Source: Actinomycetota bacterium (GTDB lineage Bacteria; Actinomycetota; Acidimicrobiia; Acidimicrobiales; Ilumatobacteraceae). From it: a stretch of 64,000 bases of DNA. Positions 61,258 to 64,000 of the stretch are shown piece by piece. Position 1 is the first letter of the stretch, and the number at the start of each line of letters is the position of its first letter. Below the pieces are notes generated by a model, which saw only the letters and a program-made list of their open reading frames with translations, searched no databases and had not been told where the DNA came from. The translations under genes were made by a program, and so were the position numbers. The stretch covers positions 1-64,000 of the forward strand of contig JAPKZX010000071.1 of assembly GCA_026393575.1 (NCBI GenBank). Reading direction: 5' to 3'.

Positions 61258-62036
61258 CAGAAGACTCCTTCGTAACTGCCGCCATCGAGTTGCAGGTTTT
61301 GACCACTTATGTATCCGGCTTGCGCCGCACAGAGAAACGCGAACGCATCGCCAAATTCTTCAGGACGCCCAAGTCGACCCGCTTTGATTGAGGCAATCTG
61401 CTGTGCCCGTGCCTCCTCGTATGTGATGCTGAGAAACTTCATCGCAACGTGGGCCATTTGTTCCTGGCGTGCAGTATCAAAACGTTCAGGCAACAACTGG
61501 TTCACCGTGATGTTGAACTTTGCAAGATCTTTCGACAAGCCCTTCAAGACTCCTGTGAGGCCGAGCCGTGTTCCGTGCGACAAACTCATCAACGAGTTTG
61601 GTGATTTCACCATTGCAGAACTCACAGCGACTATGCGGCCGAACTGGCGCTCTTTCATTCCTGGCACGACTCGTTGCACAAGACCCAACGGCCCAGTGAG
61701 AGCCTGAACTATGGCGCTATTCCAATCCTCGATTTCAATATCAAGAAAGTTCTTCGGTGAAGGCCCTTGTCCGTTCAGCAAAACAATGTCTGGCTGCGGG
61801 CAAGCCGCCATCAGTTCATCTTGCACGCTCGACGTTGCCGAATCACCCATCACTCCAATCGCTTCTATTCCATAACGAGATGTGAGTTCTTCAACAGCGA
61901 CATCAATATCTGTTTGAGTGCGGCCATTGATAACCACATTGACGCCTTCTCGCGCAATGCTCTCTGCACATGCACGGCCCAATCCTCTACTTGAGCCAGC
62001 AAGAATTGCCCATCGGCCTTTGATTCCCAGATCCAT
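61257..62036 (-). CDS. SDR-family oxidoreductase with altered catalytic motif
   Basis: Rossmann-fold SDR of 259 aa. Cofactor motif AGSSRGLGRACAESIAREG is intact, LLNGQGP replaces NNAG, and the active-site Ser is in VAVSSAMVKSPNS. The usual Tyr-x3-Lys is replaced: LMSLSHGTRLGLTG has His and Arg at those places. A subgroup of FabG-like SDRs shows LSNxxR here, so this may be a distinct lineage rather than a dead enzyme. Ends with ISGQNLQLDGGSYEG. Co-transcribed with the ring-cleavage genes. Confidence 0.85.
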   Translation of the reverse strand: MDLGIKGRWAILAGSSRGLGRACAESIAREGVNVVINGRTQTDIDVAVEELTSRYGIEAIGVMGDSATSSVQDELMAACPQPDIVLLNGQGPSPKNFLDIEIEDWNSAIVQALTGPLGLVQRVVPGMKERQFGRIVAVSSAMVKSPNSLMSLSHGTRLGLTGVLKGLSKDLAKFNITVNQLLPERFDTARQEQMAHVAMKFLSITYEEARAQQIASIKAGRLGRPEEFGDAFAFLCAAQAGYISGQNLQLDGGSYEGVF

Positions 62037-62039
62037 TGG

Positions 62040-62996
62040 TTACTTCAATCCGTTTGCTTCGCGCGCAGCGGCAATAGAAGGGAGATCGGGTGGGCTAAAG
62101 AAAACTTCTGGCGGTTCATTCGGACCCCACACTGCAAATCCGGCGGGCCCATCTTCGCCTTCCCAATCGAGACGGCGATGGACGCGGTCCCAAACTTCTT
62201 CGTCGACAATCTGATCCATGTCAGAGAAGAACTCAAACATGTTTCCCGATGGATCTTGCAGGTACCAAAACACATTGGCTCCGAGATTGTGCCGTCCAAC
62301 ACCAATGATGCTCGAGACCCTTTCATCCTTCAACGCGTGTGAACCAGCAAGTCCTACAGCATCAATGTCATCTACTTCGACTGCGTAGTGATTCAAGTAC
62401 GAAGTAGGTCCAGGCTGAATCATCAAGTTGTGGTGGTCAGACTCAACGCGCATAAACGTTGCAAAGCCCTTCATGATTTGGTCTGAGATGCGATAGCCCA
62501 AGACATTGGAGTAGAAGTCAACTGCTTCTGCAAGATGCGGTGTACCAAGCACAACATGACCAACGCGACGCACGACTGGCATCTCTGTATGAAGCACAGC
62601 GTCTGCGCGGGTATTGACACGAGTGAGTTCACCTGGGCCGTTGAAGGCACGTTTTTGTGTTGGCGTCAGCGAATGCGGTGAACCGACATCAATCACGATT
62701 GCGTGGCCAAAGATGGGGTCGACACATCTCACGCTTGTGCTGTCAGATGTGGATGTGATTCCGGCATCGGTCAAGCGTTTTGCAATCGCGGCTATATCTG
62801 CCTCGGAGTCGCAACTGAGATGCATGGAAGAGAGGTGACGATAAGTTCCTTCCGCTATCTGCATCTGCACGGGGCGATCAGGCGTGCCAAGTACGCCATC
62901 TGCAGTTGCGCCCATTCCGTGCTGTAACCAGAAGTCGAATAACTCCTGGGGATTGGGAACCGCAATCTGAATATCTAGTAATCCGTTCAGTGCCAT
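62040..62996 (-). CDS. Extradiol ring-cleavage dioxygenase (VOC/BphC-like)
   Basis: Type I extradiol dioxygenase, 318 aa with N- and C-terminal VOC modules. Fe(II) ligands are visible at His147 (RRVGHVVLG), His203 (YLNHYAVEVDD) and Glu255 (NMFEFFSDMD), close to the 146/210/260 positions of BphC; His188/189 may be the acid-base residue. Cleaves a catechol-type ring meta to the hydroxyls. ATG 62996 follows GGAGG; the track start is 13 codons upstream. First gene of the aromatic operon, divergent from MarR. Confidence 0.88.
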   Translation of the reverse strand: MALNGLLDIQIAVPNPQELFDFWLQHGMGATADGVLGTPDRPVQMQIAEGTYRHLSSMHLSCDSEADIAAIAKRLTDAGITSTSDSTSVRCVDPIFGHAIVIDVGSPHSLTPTQKRAFNGPGELTRVNTRADAVLHTEMPVVRRVGHVVLGTPHLAEAVDFYSNVLGYRISDQIMKGFATFMRVESDHHNLMIQPGPTSYLNHYAVEVDDIDAVGLAGSHALKDERVSSIIGVGRHNLGANVFWYLQDPSGNMFEFFSDMDQIVDEEVWDRVHRRLDWEGEDGPAGFAVWGPNEPPEVFFSPPDLPSIAAAREANGLK

Positions 62997-63109
62997 GTCT
63001 GAAACCTCCCTCGCCGCTGCCGCCATTGTCGGCATTGTTCCAATGGCCCTCGCCGAGCCAAGTAGAGAAATAGTACGGCATCAAACTATTCGATGTCAAA
63101 GTATCTGTC

Positions 63110-63115
63110 TAGAAT
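63110..63115 (+). promoter_or_regulatory. Leaderless -10 element of the MarR gene
   Basis: TAGAAT six nt before ATG 63122; lies in the 125-bp gap between the divergent dioxygenase operon and marR. Confidence 0.6.
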
Positions 63116-63121
63116 GGGGCT

Positions 63122-63631
63122 ATGGAAATTGGGAAATACGTAGATGAGACCGTTTCAGGCTGGCAAGAGCAAAGACCTGACCTTGATTTCGTTCCCATGG
63201 GCTACATGCTGCGGTTCCACGCCATGGCGGAAGCTGCGATGGACAAGATTCAGATCATTGCCAAGTCACATGGCTTAACTGTCGGTGAGTTCGACGTTTT
63301 GGCAACTCTTCGTCGCCATGGCGTCGCCAGCACTTTGTCTCCGTCATACATCGCTGAAGTAGCAATGGTGTCCCCTTCTGGTCTCACACACCGACTCACG
63401 CAGTTGGAACTGTCTGGTCACATCACACGAATCGCCGACGACGCAGACCGGCGTAGTTCGCTTGTTTCGATTACGAAGACTGGCGCTAAAACTGCAGACC
63501 TCATCATCGAACAGATTGCCGAGCAAAGTGCCCGAATGTACGACGCAATACCAGCGAAACATCTTGCGCAGTTCAATGAAGTTGTAGCTCATGTATCGGC
63601 ACAGTTGGAATCGGACGTACTTTCATTATGA
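63122..63631 (+). CDS. MarR-family transcriptional regulator
   Basis: Winged-helix regulator, 169 aa. GLTVGEFDVLATLRRHGVASTLSPSYIAEVAMVSPSGLTHRLTQLELSGHITRIADDADRRSSLVSITKTGAK contains the recognition helix and the D-x-R-R-S wing of MarR proteins. The divergent placement suggests it represses the aromatic operon and responds to an aromatic ligand. It overlaps the following MBL gene by four bases. Confidence 0.9.
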   Translation: MEIGKYVDETVSGWQEQRPDLDFVPMGYMLRFHAMAEAAMDKIQIIAKSHGLTVGEFDVLATLRRHGVASTLSPSYIAEVAMVSPSGLTHRLTQLELSGHITRIADDADRRSSLVSITKTGAKTADLIIEQIAEQSARMYDAIPAKHLAQFNEVVAHVSAQLESDVLSL

Positions 63632-64000
63632 CAACGACAGTCACACTTACTGGCACTGGTTTACCCAACGTTGCACCAGGTCGCGCGGGCGCCGGCGTGT
63701 TCGTAAAACACAATGATGTTGTGGTGCAATTTGACGCAGGTCGAGCAACATGCAATCGACTGATTGAAGCCGGACTCAAATTGGCAGATCTTGATGCAGT
63801 GTTCATCACGCACATTCACAGCGACCATGTTTTTGGATTAGCTGAACTTGTTTTATCAAGATGGATTGAAACTCAGTTCGACAAAGTGGCTACTCCACTG
63901 CCGATATTTGCTCCTTCTGGGGGCGCAGCGCGTTTTGTGAAACGAATGCTTGAACCTTACGAAGAAGACACCCACATTCGCCGGGAGCACACAGGCTCAC
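63628..64000 (+). CDS. Metallo-beta-lactamase-fold hydrolase, RNase Z-like (3' end beyond window)
   Basis: First 124 residues of an MBL-fold protein. LTGTGLPNVAPGRAGAGVFVK, VQFDAGRATCNRLIEAG and the metal motif AVFITHIHSDHVFGL are typical of the RNase Z/arylsulfatase-like branch. ATGA overlap with marR suggests co-expression, so a hydrolase for a ring-cleavage or lactone product is as likely as tRNA processing. Truncated at the window end. Confidence 0.85.
   Translation, partial: MTTTVTLTGTGLPNVAPGRAGAGVFVKHNDVVVQFDAGRATCNRLIEAGLKLADLDAVFITHIHSDHVFGLAELVLSRWIETQFDKVATPLPIFAPSGGAARFVKRMLEPYEEDTHIRREHTGS

Noticed and set aside
1-64000. tRNA, rRNA, insertion sequences, prophage or CRISPR arrays
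   Set aside because: Every gap is below about 180 bp and none shows a cloverleaf, transposase, terminal repeats or regularly spaced repeats; tRNAscan-SE and Infernal would be the decisive searches.

Overview
The window looks like a gene-dense chromosomal stretch from a free-living, aerobic actinobacterium, most plausibly Acidimicrobiia (Ilumatobacter-like). The pointers are: roughly balanced base composition by eye, two luciferase-like oxidoreductases of F420-dependent type, Streptomyces-style PHO boxes, many leaderless starts, lipoproteins with short lipoboxes, and many acyl-CoA, SDR and FAD enzymes. The assignment is inference; there is no rRNA or other marker gene here. No gap between genes exceeds about 180 bp, and I see no tRNA, rRNA, CRISPR, insertion sequence or prophage.

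Layout. 1-3.9 kb (minus): phosphate uptake, pstC-pstA-pstB then pstS, which is cut by the window edge and carries a large insertion. PHO boxes lie before pstC and before pstS. 3.9-6.8 kb: modABC molybdate transporter with a divergent PadR regulator and a shared operator-like inverted repeat. 6.8-14.6 kb (minus): TauD-type dioxygenase, kynurenine formamidase-like hydrolase, kynureninase, then a complete Liv-type ABC transporter. 14.6-16.3 kb: NUDIX hydrolase and an MFS carrier. 16.3-20.2 kb (minus): TauE/SafE permease, and an SDR coupled to an orphan CoxL-like molybdenum hydroxylase. 20.2-21.9 kb: a lipoprotein with a Cys-His-Asp peptidase-like pattern, paralogous to the one at 46-48 kb. 21.9-24.2 kb: acyl-CoA dehydrogenase and an LLM oxidoreductase. 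24.3-31.2 kb: alkyl sulfatase, amidase, small beta protein, GH38 alpha-mannosidase. 31.2-36.3 kb: serine hydrolase, anchored coiled-coil protein, SDR, LLM oxidoreductase, Fe-S PD-(D/E)XK nuclease. 36.3-45.2 kb: EthA-like monooxygenase, D-aminoacylase-type amidohydrolase, two MFS carriers, two GST-like proteins, HAD phosphatase, VOC protein. 45.3-50.2 kb: two lipoproteins, enoyl-CoA hydratase, GH29 fucosidase. 50.2-57.3 kb: SRPBCC protein, acyl-CoA synthetase, and a surface-glycan set (methyltransferase, DUF7024-like/pseudo-glycosyltransferase protein, glycosyltransferase, acyltransferase). 57.3-58.4 kb: an ORF pair that is better read as ONE selenoprotein with an in-frame UGA. 58.5-64 kb: DUF1330 protein and an aromatic ring-hydroxylation/meta-cleavage cluster with a divergent MarR regulator and the start of an MBL hydrolase.

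The strongest unusual signal is the selenoprotein: a GrdB/PrdB-family reductase whose in-frame UGA falls in a U-P-L-C motif and is followed, after exactly 11 nt, by a 17-nt hairpin with the geometry of a bacterial SECIS. Second is the pair of secreted lipoproteins sharing an unnamed peptidase-like domain ending in CPFC. Third, at least twelve genes have TANNNT exactly six bases before ATG/GTG, which marks leaderless promoters and fixes many start codons.
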